Assembly (NCBI RefSeq): GCF_011493005.1
Contig: NZ_CP049156.1
Coordinates: 2,914,001 to 2,978,000, forward strand
Length of the DNA: 64,000 bases
Source of the DNA: Caballeronia sp. SBC1
Lineage (GTDB): Bacteria; Pseudomonadota; Gammaproteobacteria; Burkholderiales; Burkholderiaceae
Reading direction: 5' to 3'
In this document: positions 9,102 to 18,171 of the stretch, piece after piece
Layout of the letters: every line of letters begins with the position of its first letter
Position numbering within the stretch: the first letter of the stretch is position 1
Translations under genes and position numbers: made by a program
Notes under the pieces: generated by a model
Seen by the model: only the letters and a program-made list of their open reading frames with translations
Databases searched by the model: none
Told to the model about the DNA's origin: nothing

Positions 9102-9545
9102 CTAGCACCACGGGTAGTAGATGTACTGATTACGTTTTTTCAACTGCTTTTTGAAATCCTTCGGCTCTGGTTCCGATGGATAAACCTTCACGAGCAGCGG
9201 CGGCAGATAGTGGACCGCAGTGCGAAAGTGGATATCCGCATGGGTATCGTCCGGCAGAGGATTGGCAAAATCAAAGCGTGAGAAGGTACAAAATAGGCTC
9301 ATCCATTTGTCCATTTCCTTGTCATGCGTCAGACGCCCCAGCGTGTCCAGCTCGCCCATGTCAACGGGAAATTGCATCTCGAGGTTACCCTTGTCCGTCT
9401 CGACGCGCAGGCTGTGCGTATCCATCGCGAAGATGGCAGCGGCAATCGTTGCGGGATGGGTCGTTGCGAGCAGCCGGGTCTCGTCGGCATGCAGTTCACC
9501 CACCCACACGCCTTGGGAGTTCGGGTAAAACCTCAGTCTCAGCAT
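9102..9545 (-). CDS. Hypothetical protein, 147 aa
   Basis: Function not recognised. The sequence is varied and folded-looking: it begins MLRLRFYPNSQGVWVGELHA, has mixed strand and helix character, and ends basic and aromatic (KKRNQYIYYPWC). No signal peptide or membrane segment. The Shine-Dalgarno is weak. It stands alone, with the next minus-strand gene over 200 bp upstream. Confidence 0.55.
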   Translation of the reverse strand: MLRLRFYPNSQGVWVGELHADETRLLATTHPATIAAAIFAMDTHSLRVETDKGNLEMQFPVDMGELDTLGRLTHDKEMDKWMSLFCTFSRFDFANPLPDDTHADIHFRTAVHYLPPLLVKVYPSEPEPKDFKKQLKKRNQYIYYPWC

Positions 9546-9764
9546 TTTGTATATTCGTCGAGGCGACCTGTCACTTCATTTACGAAACGGGCCAATGCAG
9601 ATTGTCACGTGACAGCGTAAATCTGAAGCACTGACGGTCGACTTCGGCTCGCCTTAGAGGATGACGTACCTGCTTGAATGCTTCGGCGCAATCCACGTCG
9701 CGGTCCTGAAGCTGTAATCAGAATCATGGATGAGTATCCACGCCACCAAGAACGAGCAAGTGGT

Positions 9765-10052
9765 CTACATCTCAGTCGGTCGGTCCCCAAACGGGTTGCC
9801 GGTGTCTTTCACTTCGGTATTGAGGTTGTATTCGGCACGCACAGCCTTGAGCACGCCCTCGACGTCGCGCTCGAAGCCGACCGCGTTGCCGAAGTAAGTC
9901 ATGTTCCAGTTGCAGCCTGTCTTGTCAGCCTCTTGCAACTGCGGCCGTGGCACACGAATCTTCACGCCATCCTCGACGATTTCCTGCAGTCGATGGATTC
10001 GCCGGTTGACCTCCTGCTGAAGCTGCGAGGCGTTGAGCGTCTTGCGTATCAT
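9765..10052 (-). CDS. Hypothetical protein, 95 aa
   Basis: The ATG at 10052 has a strong GGAGA 6 bp upstream, which fixes the start. The protein begins MIRKTLNASQLQQEVNRRIH, an amphipathic helix-rich N-terminus, and contains CNWNMTYFGNAVGFERDVEG. It resembles small accessory-DNA proteins of unknown role. No motif recognised. Confidence 0.6.
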   Translation of the reverse strand: MIRKTLNASQLQQEVNRRIHRLQEIVEDGVKIRVPRPQLQEADKTGCNWNMTYFGNAVGFERDVEGVLKAVRAEYNLNTEVKDTGNPFGDRPTEM

Positions 10053-10236
10053 GCAAGTCTCCTTCCGGTTGCTCAAGCCAGTCTAGCGTAAGCGGCGGCG
10101 CCGATTGCATTCTCGCATCGGCGATTTACGTTACAGTCTGCCCCATAACACGCTCGCTATTAACTGCCGTCGTTTGAATACGGCGGAAGTGCACCACGTG
10201 AGCAGGAAAATAGTCGACCGGGGGCCATAAAATTCA

Positions 10237-10734
10237 ATGCTGGGCCATCCGTCCCTCGACTACGTAATCTTGCAGCAGGATTCGCACGACGGCGCACCGG
10301 TGCCTATGTCCAACGCGTTTGGCGCGACTAAGGACGTGACGCCGGTCTCCTATCGGACATTCGGCATTGGGAATATTCACGAGGTCTATATGGGGCTCGT
10401 GCCAAAGATGAAGCTGAACGTAAATTTAAAGGGCTTCTACTCATACGACAGGCTGTCCAAGACAATAAAACTACCGCCGGAAGCTGCTCGCGCGGGCGTC
10501 AAGGACCTCGCGATGGATGTCGAAGGAGTTGTCACGAGCGGCGTCCAGGGACATCCAGTAATCTGCACGCATACGAAAACGACCCCGACAATCACGGTCG
10601 CGTTCGAGGAGACTTGGGACGAGTGCGTCATCGCCGCAAAGCTGGCTCGTGTCGTTGTTCATTCGCCGTCTTGGGGTGTGATAGCCGATTGGTCGACGAC
10701 ACCACAACGGGACAAATCGAAAGCAGCGCCTTAG
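10237..10734 (+). CDS. Hypothetical protein, 165 aa
   Basis: Not recognised. The protein is mixed alpha/beta in character, with VYMGLVPKMKLNVNLKGFYS and a valine-rich stretch near the C-terminus. The Shine-Dalgarno before the ATG is weak. It ends 40 bp before the Sir2-family gene on the same strand, so the two may be co-transcribed. No signal peptide seen. Confidence 0.45.
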   Translation: MLGHPSLDYVILQQDSHDGAPVPMSNAFGATKDVTPVSYRTFGIGNIHEVYMGLVPKMKLNVNLKGFYSYDRLSKTIKLPPEAARAGVKDLAMDVEGVVTSGVQGHPVICTHTKTTPTITVAFEETWDECVIAAKLARVVVHSPSWGVIADWSTTPQRDKSKAAP

Positions 10735-10773
10735 AACGTCTTTGCTCACGTACCTGGTAGGAGCGAGTTACAC

Positions 10774-11604
10774 GTGACACTCGAAGAAAAGCTTGAGAAA
10801 GCAACGCAATGGTTGCGTGACGCCGACGGCCTTCTCATCACCGCGGGGGCCGGGATGGGGGTGGATTCGGGTTTACCTGATTTCCGCGGCGCCGAGGGAT
10901 TCTGGCGCGCCTACCCGGCGCTTCAACATCACGGACTATCGTTTGAAGACATGGCAAATCCAGCCAGCTTTTCGAACGACCCAACGCTCGCGTGGGGATT
11001 TTACGGGCACCGGCTGGCGCTATATCGTAAGACCGAGCCGCATTCCGGATTCGCCTTCCTCCGCAAATGGGGCGACCGCATGCAGTACGGCGCTTTCGCT
11101 TTCACAAGCAACGTCGATGGTCAGTTCCAGAAGGCCGGCTTCCCTCCGGAACATGTGGCGGAGTGCCACGGGACGATTCACTCGCTCCAATGCATCAAAC
11201 CGTGTGTGAACGCCGCATGGTCAACACAAGGATTTGAGCCAGACATCAACGAAACGACGGGGCGACTCATAAATGACCTGCCCACGTGCCCACGATGCGG
11301 GAAGGGGGCGCGGCCCAACATATTGATGTTCGGCGACTGGGCCTGGGTCGACAAGTATTCAGAACGGCAATTGGACCGACTTACAGGCTGGCTCCGCGGC
11401 CCGCAGCGCCTCGTAGTGGTTGAACTGGGTGCAGGCAAAGCATTGCCTACTGTCCGACGATTCAGCGAGCTTCACGGTCCCCGCGTAATTCGCATCAACC
11501 CCCGGGAGGATTCGATAGCGGCGCATATAGGCGTCGGAATCGCGGGGGGAGCTGCGGAGATTTTGGGGCAGCTTGATTCGAGATTTATTCCTGGCCGCGC
11601 ATAA
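10774..11604 (+). CDS. Sir2-family NAD-dependent deacetylase-like protein (intact copy 1)
   Basis: A 276-residue sirtuin-like protein. The NAD-binding signature GAGMGVDSGLPDFRG lies at residues 25-39, TSNVDGQF at 111-118, the catalytic histidine in CHGT at 132, and zinc ligands at Cys140, Cys144, Cys172 and Cys175. All core elements are present, so it should be active. Sirtuins remove acyl groups from lysines using NAD; other Sir2 domains degrade NAD in phage defence. It starts at GTG with GGAG about 11 bp upstream. Three other copies lie in this window (one intact, two broken). The physiological target is unknown. Confidence 0.85.
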   Translation: MTLEEKLEKATQWLRDADGLLITAGAGMGVDSGLPDFRGAEGFWRAYPALQHHGLSFEDMANPASFSNDPTLAWGFYGHRLALYRKTEPHSGFAFLRKWGDRMQYGAFAFTSNVDGQFQKAGFPPEHVAECHGTIHSLQCIKPCVNAAWSTQGFEPDINETTGRLINDLPTCPRCGKGARPNILMFGDWAWVDKYSERQLDRLTGWLRGPQRLVVVELGAGKALPTVRRFSELHGPRVIRINPREDSIAAHIGVGIAGGAAEILGQLDSRFIPGRA

Positions 11605-11758
11605 TCACGACATGCTCCGCTAGGCCGACGAGGTTTATGAACATACTTCGACGGCAACCCAAACTCGTCTGACTCGGGGAGCCGGAGCGACGCACTTTGG
11701 GACGTCTTGGCCTAGTGGAAACGCCCGCTATGACGTAAGCAACTCATGAGAGAACGCA

Positions 11759-12019
11759 GTGAAAACCACCAAGGAAGAAAGGGCGGGGGTGAGTCCCTAT
11801 ACGCCGCAGAACGTTGACATCGCAATCAGCCATCTTGAGCGAGTTTTATCTGTGGAAGGTGCAGATTCGATATTTGCGCAAGCATACTGGCGCGGTCGCA
11901 TTCTTCAGGCATATGCGACCCGGGGGCTGATGCGAGCTCAACAGGAACGGCTGCAGCAATTGCTTGACCGGCTCTCCAGCGCTTCCACGGATTTCAATCC
12001 TCGAGCACATGTCGCGTAA
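11759..12019 (+). CDS. Conserved small protein, family D (86 aa)
   Basis: Function unknown. It begins at GTG with the sequence GVSPYTPQNVDIAISHLERV and contains AYWRGRILQAYATRGLM, then a glutamine/leucine-rich helix. A close copy lies at 29367-29630. The two also share the upstream sequence TGAGAGAACGCA directly before the GTG, which supports this start. Helical and soluble. Confidence 0.65.
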   Translation: MKTTKEERAGVSPYTPQNVDIAISHLERVLSVEGADSIFAQAYWRGRILQAYATRGLMRAQQERLQQLLDRLSSASTDFNPRAHVA

Positions 12020-12207
12020 GAATGCTCCAATCAATACGCTCCATCTTTGGGATAGTGGCTAGGGGATTGCTGACTGGAGTAAAAAAATCAGGGCGCGGCG
12101 GTTACTTTCGGTCAGAAAAGAATCGTCACATCAGGCACGCTTTCCAAACTGGTAGGCTATTCGCATTCCTTAGCTACATCCTCCTCGAAAATTAGCTATA
12201 GCTTCTC

Positions 12208-12490
12208 TTGACGAACAGTTGGCGCATGGACCACGTTGTCGAATCTTGCTGAATCTGGCTCGCTAGAAATCGTATCGTCGTACCTTGCTTAACCGCGTCA
12301 AGCTGGGCTAGCTCACCCTCCCGATTGCGGGTCGGGGCTTGCGCGCAGCGGGCATCTTGATACGGCATGCGAAGTTCAACGCATATTCACAGCTGAAATG
12401 GGCATCAATCAAGCCAGTACCTTGGTGCGGCGTATTGCCTGCGTGTGCGTGAAGCCTTGCGTGCGCGCCCGGCCATCTAAGAAGGTATAA
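12208..12490 (+). pseudogene. Dead copy of small family B
   Basis: Translated pieces match the protein at 4277-4624 in order: LTNSWRMDHVVESC, then a stop, IWLARN, then NRVKLG, a TAG stop, GLRAAGI and finally VQRIFTAEMGINQASTLVRR. There are at least two nonsense codons and one frame change. It is on the opposite strand to the two intact copies. No function is expected. Confidence 0.7.
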
Positions 12491-12608
12491 CACTTTGACG
12501 GTGAGCAGCTCGACACAAACACCACATGGTCGAACCAAGCGCCGGATACGTCGAAGTCATTCCGACCTTGGCTCGCACCTTCAAAGCACGAAAAGGTTAT
12601 TTGCAGTC

Positions 12609-12878
12609 GTGGACATTCGAATCTCCCCCGTTGCCGTTGTTTCCGATGACGGAAATTTAGTCGTCTTTGATGCTCACATGCGTGAGCGTTCCGTCCGATG
12701 CTCCATTGCACGCGAGGCGTTGGAACAGTACTTTTGGGCGCCCGCGGGAGCAAGCAATGCCCAATTGCTTAAGTCGTACGCTGACGGCCGAAAACGGATT
12801 GAGGCAATAGTGTGCCGGAAGCTTCTCGCGACGCAGGGCGAGGCTGTTGGCCTGAGCATGTCGGACTTCGCGCGATGA
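12609..12878 (+). CDS. DUF1488-like small protein
   Basis: From a GTG at 12609 the protein reads VDIRISPVAVVSDDGNLVVF, followed by VRCSIAREALEQYF and a basic helix RKRIEAIVCRKL. The pattern of a short N-terminal strand pair, CxISREALE and RIEAIARRK-type helix matches DUF1488 proteins, which are common in Burkholderiaceae and have no known function. The last 88 bp are repeated at 17898-17985. Confidence 0.6.
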   Translation: MDIRISPVAVVSDDGNLVVFDAHMRERSVRCSIAREALEQYFWAPAGASNAQLLKSYADGRKRIEAIVCRKLLATQGEAVGLSMSDFAR

Positions 12879-12882
12879 ACTA

Positions 12883-13246
12883 AGCGTGAGCGCAAACTGA
12901 AGTTACTTGGAACTACATGCCCGTGGCAGCCCTCCTATCTGTCATACATCAGCGGAGGGGCAATCGAAGCAACTAGGCACCAAGGCAAAGCTAATCGACA
13001 ATAGAATCCCGCAGCTTGATAGCAGCTCCGCGAGGCGGTGCCGGGAACGCGTTGGCACGGTCGTTGGTTACCGACCCGGCGCGAGAGGTTCACTTATCTG
13101 ACGCAGATGAACACGACGTTCGGAGAAACTGCAGGACGTCGCGCCAGGATACTTCGAGGTTCTGCCGGCATAGCGACGTCTAACGTTTTGCTCGGCACTC
13201 AAGATGGTCATGAACAGAACGGCAACTTCCGCACCGGAAAGAGAAA
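12883..13246. other. Gene-free stretch
   Basis: About 360 bp between the DUF1488-like gene and the small gene at 13247. I see no convincing gene, repeat or hairpin in it. Confidence 0.35.
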
Positions 13247-13477
13247 ATGACGGGAGCTGAAAAACCACGGTCGGACGAAGCTTTCGCGCTTGAGCGCGTC
13301 GCGGTTGCGGCCCGTGAAGTGCAGGTGGCGTCCGCTGTGTTGCAAGCTCACTTCGCGGTTGATGGCGGGCGACAACCATCGACGCTGGAACTTGCGCGGT
13401 TTGCGGCCGCCATGCAAGAGCTCAAAGACGCCCGTGAGGCTTTCGACCTGCTGATTGCTGACGACACGGACCGCTAA
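13247..13477 (+). CDS. Hypothetical protein, 76 aa
   Basis: A GGAAAGAG lies about 3-5 bp before the ATG. The protein is alanine-rich and helical (AFALERVAVAAREVQVASAV, then FAAAMQELKDAREAFDLL), with no membrane segment. Not recognised; probably a small coiled helical protein. Confidence 0.45.
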   Translation: MTGAEKPRSDEAFALERVAVAAREVQVASAVLQAHFAVDGGRQPSTLELARFAAAMQELKDAREAFDLLIADDTDR

Positions 13478-13578
13478 CAGCTAGTGCTGGCGCCTCGTTC
13501 GCCGCGATAACCGTCACAGGACGATGCCAATCTGGCGTGTGAAGTGCACATATCCCTCAGATTGCTCATCGATTATGG

Positions 13579-13839
13579 GTGATTCGCCGACTTTCCCAAA
13601 CGTTTTGTTGCGCCGTCGAGTTAATCGGCGCCGTCGTCGTGATGACATTCATGATGGTGGTCCCATCGCCGGTCGCCGCTGCCGACGGCGTCATGTTTGA
13701 GACGATGGCTCAATCGTCGCCACCATATCTATCTCCTGGGCCGCCCTGCATACGACCTGCGGCTCTCGATAGTGCGCCTGCGAAGCCTAATAGGAAGGGG
13801 CGTGATTCTGCGGAAACGGGGCCGGGTACAGCTAGGTAA
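13579..13839 (+). CDS. Doubtful ORF with signal-peptide-like start
   Basis: The frame begins with basic residues, then the hydrophobic segment LIGAVVVMTFMMVV and PVAAAD, which resembles a Sec signal peptide with cleavage near residue 35. The remaining 50 residues are proline-rich and low in information. It could be a small exported protein or chance. Nothing else is visible between 13478 and 13903. Confidence 0.25.
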   Translation: MIRRLSQTFCCAVELIGAVVVMTFMMVVPSPVAAADGVMFETMAQSSPPYLSPGPPCIRPAALDSAPAKPNRKGRDSAETGPGTAR

Positions 13840-13903
13840 TCAGGAACTGACCAGTTACAGGTTCCTCCGACGCGCGCATTTTCCCGCATTCACCACCGCA
13901 TGC

Positions 13904-14386
13904 TCACTTAATGTCCGGTAGCGCGGGTAGCGCAGGCGGTGCTCCCTCAACGGTGTTGAGCGCAATCGGGCTACTGGGTGACTGTTCAGATTCGAGCCGA
14001 CGCTTTTGTTTATCTGCCTCATATTCTCGCAGCCAACAAATGAGCTCGACCGTTCCGCGCGTCGGGACGCTGGATTTGAGTTGAGTAATGGCTAACGGCT
14101 GAAACCACTCGCATTTCGCTATCTCATCGCATGGTCGAGCGGCAACATCATCAGGGACTGTCGCCTCGAAAACATGATGCAAGGTGCTATTTCCGCGGAA
14201 CTGGAACAAAAACACCAGCGATTCGGCGATAAGCGCAGTTTCCTCGCGCAGTTCGCGCCTGGCAGCTGCAATAAACGCCTCCCCCGTCTTGACCCTCCCG
14301 CCCGGGAGCGCCCACCGGGCGCCCTTTCTCGCAACGAGAAGTATCTTGTCGCCGCGTCGGCAAATGAGGGTAGCTCGTTGTTTCAT
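13904..14386 (-). CDS. Nudix hydrolase
   Basis: A 160-residue protein. The Nudix box GGRVKTGEAFIAAARRELRE, followed by ETAL, lies at residues 29-52 and fits GX5EX7REUXEEXGU with all metal-binding glutamates present. It begins MKQRATLICRRGDKILLVA, the usual first strands, and continues with HHVFEATVPDD and ECEWF-like strands. Nudix enzymes cleave nucleoside diphosphates linked to another moiety; the substrate cannot be told from the sequence. The C-terminal 30 residues are low-complexity. It stands just left of the first IS21 element. Confidence 0.8.
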   Translation of the reverse strand: MKQRATLICRRGDKILLVARKGARWALPGGRVKTGEAFIAAARRELREETALIAESLVFLFQFRGNSTLHHVFEATVPDDVAARPCDEIAKCEWFQPLAITQLKSSVPTRGTVELICWLREYEADKQKRRLESEQSPSSPIALNTVEGAPPALPALPDIK

Positions 14387-14601
14387 TGGGTGTTCACCCT
14401 TGATGGCGAAATATACGTGCCCGGAAATTATGAAGCATCACGCGGCTTGAGCAACTCGGAATGACGCCCCGGCGGTCGGTCAAATTCCCCCGGGTATGGT
14501 CACTTCAAATTCCCCCACCTGACGACCGTCCACTGAGCTGACGGGAGAAGTGTTGCAGGACGTCTATCTTCGTCTCCTTCGAACAAGAGGGAGTTCAGGG
14601 A

Positions 14602-16230
14602 GTGAACGTCTTGAAGCCGCACCTGCAAAGCACCGTATTCACATTACTCGAGCGCAACAAGAGCCAGCGCCAGATCCAGCGACTTACGGGGATCGACCGC
14701 AAGACGATTCGTCGCTATCAGGCGATGTTCGAGTCGGAGAAGTCCGCTTCGGCAAACTCCTCCATGGTGACCACCGGCTCTGAAACGGCCGTCACGCAAA
14801 CTCCCCCACCACCGCGACCACCGGCGACCGACGATTCCAGCAAAGCCACAACATTCAATTTCGCCCGCTCGGCAAGCGAACCGCATCGCGACTGGATCGA
14901 ACAGCAGGTCCGGCTGAGGCGCAACGCGCAGGCGATCTATCAGGATCTGGTCGATCAGTTCGCATTCACCGCGAGCTACGAGAGCGTCAAGCGTTTCGTG
15001 CGCGCCTTGCGCCACATTGATCCCGAGCAGTTCGACCGTCTTGCGTTCGCCCCCGGCGAAGAAGCTCAAGTCGATTATGGTGAAGGCGCACTGACCCGCG
15101 ATCCGAAGAGCGGCCGGTACCGGCGCCCGCGGTTGTTCGTGATGACCCTGCGGTACTCGCGACGCAGTTTCCGGCGCGTGGTCTGGAAGTCCAGCAAGCA
15201 GGTCTGGGCCCAGCTTCACGAAGAAGCCTTTCGCTACTTCGGGGGTGCGGTCAGCTACGTCGTTCTGGACAACCTCCGGGAAGGTGTCATCACGCCTGAC
15301 CTGTACGAACCAGAGATCAACCGGCTCTACGAGGCAATGCTCGAGCATTACGGTGTCGTCGCCGATCCGGCACGTGTGCGGGACCCAAATCGAAAGGGCA
15401 CCGTGGAGAACGCGATTCAACATACTCAAAGTACCGCGCTTGCCGGCCGCCGTTTCGAGTCGCTCGAAGCCCAGAACGAATTCCTGACGCACTGGGAGGC
15501 AAACTGGGCGGCCAAACGCATCCATGGCAGCACCCGGCGACAGGTCGAGGCCATGTTCCAGGAGGAGAGGCCGCATCTGCGAGCGTTGCCGACCACCGGC
15601 TTTCGCTACTTCACAGAGGTCGTGCGTACCGTGTGGGACGACACCACTGTCAACATCGATCGCAGCAACTATGCGGCACGACCTGCACCGATCGGCAGTC
15701 TCGTTTCAGTGCGGATCTACGATTCCACCATCGAGATTCGCGATCGCCGTACGCAGGCGTTGCTACGCACCCATCCTCGCGCCCAGCAGGCCGGTTCGCT
15801 TGAACTGCCAGAAGACGAACGCCCGTTCAATCCGTCCCGTCAGAGCGCCTTCCTGCTCGCGAGCGCGGCGGACATCGGGCCGCAAACGAAGGCGCTTTGC
15901 CAGCACATGTTCGACAGCGAAGGTCGCGTCGGCCATCGCGCCATGTGGGGCATCGTCGGTCTAGCGAAGAAGTATCCCACCCGGCTCGTTGAACAGGCCT
16001 GCGATCACGCCTTACGCCATCAGGTCTATCGCTACAAACAGGTGCGCGCGATCGTCGAGCGGCTGTTCGAACAGGCACTCGAGCGGCTCGATCAGGCACC
16101 GCAACTCGAACTGCCTCTCACGCAGGATCACCCGCTGATCCGTTCCGCCTCCGAATACGGCGAACTCTTTACCCTCGGTGCGCAGTACGGCGCCGAATCT
16201 CAACCTCCGACTGGAGAAACACAGGCATGA
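14602..16230 (+). CDS. istA: IS21-family transposase IstA
   Basis: A 542-residue IstA starting at GTG. The N-terminal helix-turn-helix is SQRQIQRLTGIDRKTIRRY (residues 15-33). The integrase core follows with AQVDYGEGAL (first aspartate), YVVLDNLREGV (second aspartate) and RKGTVENAIQ (the glutamate), a DDE set. The C-terminal region RSNYAARP is also typical. It overlaps istB by ATGA. It catalyses strand transfer of the element together with IstB. Confidence 0.92.
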   Translation: MNVLKPHLQSTVFTLLERNKSQRQIQRLTGIDRKTIRRYQAMFESEKSASANSSMVTTGSETAVTQTPPPPRPPATDDSSKATTFNFARSASEPHRDWIEQQVRLRRNAQAIYQDLVDQFAFTASYESVKRFVRALRHIDPEQFDRLAFAPGEEAQVDYGEGALTRDPKSGRYRRPRLFVMTLRYSRRSFRRVVWKSSKQVWAQLHEEAFRYFGGAVSYVVLDNLREGVITPDLYEPEINRLYEAMLEHYGVVADPARVRDPNRKGTVENAIQHTQSTALAGRRFESLEAQNEFLTHWEANWAAKRIHGSTRRQVEAMFQEERPHLRALPTTGFRYFTEVVRTVWDDTTVNIDRSNYAARPAPIGSLVSVRIYDSTIEIRDRRTQALLRTHPRAQQAGSLELPEDERPFNPSRQSAFLLASAADIGPQTKALCQHMFDSEGRVGHRAMWGIVGLAKKYPTRLVEQACDHALRHQVYRYKQVRAIVERLFEQALERLDQAPQLELPLTQDHPLIRSASEYGELFTLGAQYGAESQPPTGETQA

Positions 16231-16997
16231 CCATGACATTACCGGAAATCGAACGGGCTCTCGGACAGCTCCGCCTGTCTGGCGTGCGCGACACACTTGA
16301 AACGCGCGTGTTGCAGGCCCAGGGCTCCCAGCAGCCATTCCTCGAAACCTTCGCGCTGATCCTGCAGGACGAACTGGATCGCCGCCAGTCCCGGCTCATC
16401 GAACGCCGCTACAAGCTCTCCGGCCTCGAAGAGAAGCTCACGCTCGCCGAATTCGACTGGGCCTTCAATCCCAAAGTGCCTCGCCAGGCCTGCTTCCAGC
16501 TTCACACGCTGAAGTTCATCGCCGCCGGCGACAACGCGCTGATCATCGGCAAACCAGGCACCGGGAAATCGCACGTTGCGAAGGCCGTCGCCTACCAGGC
16601 CGTCCTGCAGGGCCACAAGGTGCAGTATCTTGAGACCGATGACTTCTTCAACCGTTACGCGCTGAGCCCGACGGCCCAGCGCGAAGCCCGGCTGCGAGCC
16701 ATCCTCGAAAGCGATCTGCTCGTGCTGGATGACCTGTTCCTGTCGCGTACGATCCCCGACGCCGCGGGCGCGCTGCTGCAAACGCTAATCCATCAACGCT
16801 ACAAACTGCATCGCAGCGTTGTCGTCACATCCAATCGCGTTGTGCAGGATTGGGGCGCATACCTAGGCGACAACACGATGAGCACCACGATCCTCGACCG
16901 GCTCATGCATCACTGCCATCTGCTTGAATTCGACGGCCGCAGTTACCGTCTCAAGGAAGCCGCTGAAACGCTTGCGCGGAAATCGAAAACCAGCTAA
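16227..16997 (+). CDS. istB: IS21-family helper ATPase IstB
   Basis: A 256-residue AAA+ protein related to DnaC. Walker A is GKPGTGKSHVAKA near residue 110 and Walker B LLVLDDLF near 165, with the sensor region VVVTSNRVVQDWG. IstB assembles on target DNA and recruits and activates IstA. It overlaps istA by 4 bp. Intact. Confidence 0.92.
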   Translation: MTMTLPEIERALGQLRLSGVRDTLETRVLQAQGSQQPFLETFALILQDELDRRQSRLIERRYKLSGLEEKLTLAEFDWAFNPKVPRQACFQLHTLKFIAAGDNALIIGKPGTGKSHVAKAVAYQAVLQGHKVQYLETDDFFNRYALSPTAQREARLRAILESDLLVLDDLFLSRTIPDAAGALLQTLIHQRYKLHRSVVVTSNRVVQDWGAYLGDNTMSTTILDRLMHHCHLLEFDGRSYRLKEAAETLARKSKTS

Positions 16998-17201
16998 ATA
17001 AAACCCTTAGTCCTGCTCCACAAGGTGGGGGAATTTACGCGACCATAAGTGGGGGAGTTTCAACTGACCGTCCGGGGACACGATGTCAATGAGTCAGGGC
17101 GCCTCTGGGTGTGCAGCAGAGTATTCGATTTGCCGCGGGGACGACACACTCATGTCACGAAATAGGAATAAATACTTGATGGTCCCGTAAGGAGTGCCGC
17201 C

Positions 17202-17888
17202 TTGCACCCTAGTCACCCTGCGCAATGGACAATGAAGGCAGACAATCGCCGCTCTATTTCACCTCGCCCCACTGAGAGACCCTTGGAGCCTGCAATGGCG
17301 GCAAAGCGCAAGTCTGCATTGAAGGGCGTCAACCCATCGGAATTTCCGAGTCCGCGCGACTACCTGAAACCGGCGCTTGCGCCCGTAGCCGCCGCGTTGA
17401 CGGAGGAACTTGCTGCTCTGCTTGCAGCTGCGCTCGATGGTAGAAAGAAAAGGACGCTTGACCGGCTGTCGCAGGTGCTAAGCGACGCCGTTCCCGAGTT
17501 ACTCGAACGAGCGTTTGACCACGAATTGCTCGCAAATGGTGTTGTGGCTTCTGAACGCCGCGCGACGCTCGTCGCCGCGTTGAGCGCGGGTGACACGCCT
17601 CAGCGAAGGACGTCCTCCAGGCAAATTCCGATAAACGATACGAACGAAAGCTCCCACTGGCTGCCGGCAGAGGCGGTTGCGAAGCTCCTCAACATCTCGA
17701 CGGCAGGGGTGAAACGACTTGCGAAGGCTGGAGAGCTAGGTGGGGTCGGCAAGGACAGCGATGGCGTAATGAGGCTCGAACGGACTGCCGCGCTCGCGGG
17801 TTACGAGGAGATGAAACGACGGCCGCAAACGGGATTGCAAAACATGGTTAATGGCAGCAAGCGCCCTAGCATCCATGCCCTCAAGTAG
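17202..17888 (+). CDS. HTH-domain protein, 228 aa
   Basis: The TTG at 17202 has AAGGAG 7 bp upstream; an ATG at 17295 with GGAG is an alternative. The N-terminal part is basic, the middle (residues 60-120) helical and alanine-rich. The C-terminal part reads WLPAEAVAKLLNISTAGVKR and then LGGVGKDSDGVMRLERTAAL, the helix-turn-helix and beta wing of an excisionase/MerR-type DNA-binding domain. It resembles anti-toxin or regulator proteins with a C-terminal HTH. The target is unknown. An 88-bp DUF1488 fragment follows directly. Confidence 0.6.
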   Translation: MHPSHPAQWTMKADNRRSISPRPTERPLEPAMAAKRKSALKGVNPSEFPSPRDYLKPALAPVAAALTEELAALLAAALDGRKKRTLDRLSQVLSDAVPELLERAFDHELLANGVVASERRATLVAALSAGDTPQRRTSSRQIPINDTNESSHWLPAEAVAKLLNISTAGVKRLAKAGELGGVGKDSDGVMRLERTAALAGYEEMKRRPQTGLQNMVNGSKRPSIHALK

Positions 17889-17897
17889 AGGCGCCCA

Positions 17898-17985
17898 CGG
17901 ATTGAGGTAATAGTGTGCCGGAAGCTTCTCGCGACGGAGGGCAAGGCTGTTGGCCTGAACATGTCGGACTTCGCCCGATGAACTA
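17898..17985 (+). pseudogene. Duplicated 3' end of the DUF1488-like gene
   Basis: These 88 bp repeat 12795-12882 with only a few substitutions, including the stop codon and the bases after it. The rest of the gene is missing. It is a fossil of a duplication or recombination event downstream of the HTH gene. Confidence 0.8.
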
Positions 17986-18171
17986 GTCCCTGAGTGCATT
18001 TGCATTGCACAAATAGGCAGTTATCCATTAACAACAGGCGCGACGGTAAGCGTTGGCGCGAGCGTCTTTGGCCACCGGGCAAGAGCCGACACCGAGTTCG
18101 ACAACTGCTGTCGGGGCGGCCACGGCCGTGCTCTTTGGTGACGTCTTTTTCGTCGATACCTTCTTTACGGC

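Larger units (their letters stand above)
14462..17080 (+). mobile_element. IS21-family element 1
   Basis: Contains istA and istB and is bounded by inverted repeats: CCCCGGCGGTCGGTC near the left end against CCCCGGACGGTCAGTT read inward from the right. Each is followed by further AAxTTCCCCC-type subterminal repeats, as is usual in IS21. Ends are given to within a few bases. I found no matching target duplication, so it may be an old or rearranged copy. Confidence 0.8.

Noticed and set aside
14644..15576. 310-codon frame on the minus strand
   Set aside because: It is antisense to istA over its whole length and has no motif; the istA frame carries the DDE residues.
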